Below, one piece after another: positions 23,532 to 23,919 of a stretch of DNA of 23,919 nt; positions within the stretch are counted from its first letter, which is position 1; each line of letters opens with the position of its first letter. The position numbers and the translations under genes were made by a program. Below the pieces are notes generated by a model. The model had not been told where the DNA came from, did no database searches, and saw nothing but the letters and a program-made list of their open reading frames with translations. The DNA comes from Fibrobacter sp. (GTDB taxonomy: Bacteria; Fibrobacterota; Fibrobacteria; Fibrobacterales; Fibrobacteraceae): assembly GCA_017520105.1 (NCBI GenBank), contig JAFWRL010000317.1, positions 1 to 23,919 of the forward strand, read 5' to 3'.

Positions 23532-23919
23532 ATGTCTCAGTTTAACGCTCATTTCAGAAATATCAACGGCGACGACACCTACCCGCTGACCGACGTCATT
23601 TATCGCAGCAAGGTCGATGGAAGCCTCTTGGAAGTCGAACACGACCGCGAGGCGCTTGCCAGCCGTAGCCCGGAAGAATGGAAGAAGCTCTTTGCCGAAC
23701 GCCGCATGAGCTTTAAGCCCGAAGACATGAGCGGCATCTGGAGCAAGCGCGAAATGGTGCTCCCGGACATGCCGGTCGAAGACATCGTCACCATGCGCGA
23801 AGGCTGGAGCCCGCTCTTTGATGCGGCCCCGCTGGCAAAAGATCTCGGCATCGGAAGCCTCAAGGTGAAGCTTTGCGGCAACTCCCATACAGGTTCTTTC
23901 AAGGACCTCGGCATGACAG
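23532..23919 (+). CDS. thrC: Threonine synthase, N-terminal part, cut by the window edge
   Basis: About 129 residues are visible. Threonine synthase is a cytosolic PLP enzyme that converts O-phosphohomoserine to threonine. Seen: DTYPLTDVIYRS at the N-terminus; an REGWSPLFDAAPLAKDLGIGSLKVK block; and CGNSHTGSFKDLGMT, where Lys124 is the expected PLP Schiff-base lysine. The ATG has AAGGA upstream and a candidate promoter. It is divergent from the four-gene operon. A 140-codon open frame on the opposite strand is a composition shadow. Confidence 0.9.
   Translation, partial: MSQFNAHFRNINGDDTYPLTDVIYRSKVDGSLLEVEHDREALASRSPEEWKKLFAERRMSFKPEDMSGIWSKREMVLPDMPVEDIVTMREGWSPLFDAAPLAKDLGIGSLKVKLCGNSHTGSFKDLGMT

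Noticed and set aside
23466..23888. 140-codon open frame opposite thrC
   Set aside because: The + strand encodes conserved threonine synthase motifs; the antisense frame has no support.

Overview
The window (23,919 bp) looks like chromosome from a Gram-negative, Fibrobacter-like bacterium (phylum Fibrobacterota). This is an inference from content, not a database match. It rests on secreted lipoproteins with a Ser-rich linker after the lipid anchor, a beta-barrel outer-membrane protein, a long-form UbiD decarboxylase of the kind I associate with Bacteroidota/Fibrobacterota, a GH57 glucan branching enzyme paired with a DUF4912 protein, and dispersed CTGAGCG..AGTCGAAG hairpin repeats between genes. 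Protein-coding genes fill most of the window. I see no rRNA, tRNA, CRISPR array, transposase or phage gene.

Layout. (1) 1-2748 (+): valS, lacking only its extreme N-terminus, followed by a dispersed hairpin repeat and a strong intrinsic terminator. (2) 2857-3141: a very A+T-rich regulatory region with a 17-bp perfect palindrome and a candidate promoter. (3) 3142-4665 (+): a lipoprotein built of two tandem ~210-residue domains, ending in a bidirectional terminator. (4) 4777-6252 (-): purF, with catalytic Cys and four putative Fe-S cysteines. (5) 6421-7905 (-): an A+T-rich exported protein of unknown function. (6) 8038-13402: a surface-polysaccharide cluster. Three tightly packed glycosyltransferases (GT32, GT8-like, GT4) read leftward, a GT2 reads rightward, and a Wzx-type flippase reads leftward and overlaps the GT2 tail-to-tail on a shared TTAA. 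(7) 13498-17567 (+): a small SRPBCC-like protein, a UbiD-family decarboxylase and a secreted HEXXH metallopeptidase-like protein, nearly abutting. (8) 17628-23325 (-): an apparent four-gene operon made of a lipoprotein, a beta-barrel protein, a histone-H1-like-tail/DUF4912 protein and a GH57 branching enzyme. Two of its junctions are TAATG stop/start overlaps. (9) 23532-end (+): the start of thrC.

How the genes work together. The GT cluster plus flippase fits synthesis and export of a capsule, O-antigen or exopolysaccharide. The DUF4912/GH57 pair fits cytoplasmic glycogen or alpha-glucan branching, and is unusually co-transcribed with two envelope proteins. The most unusual structural signals are non-coding: two copies of a dispersed stem-loop with a compensatory base-pair change, two four-unit heptamer arrays (TAGNNNN) that place TAG stops in all three forward frames, and the palindromic regulatory region ahead of the duplicated-domain lipoprotein.
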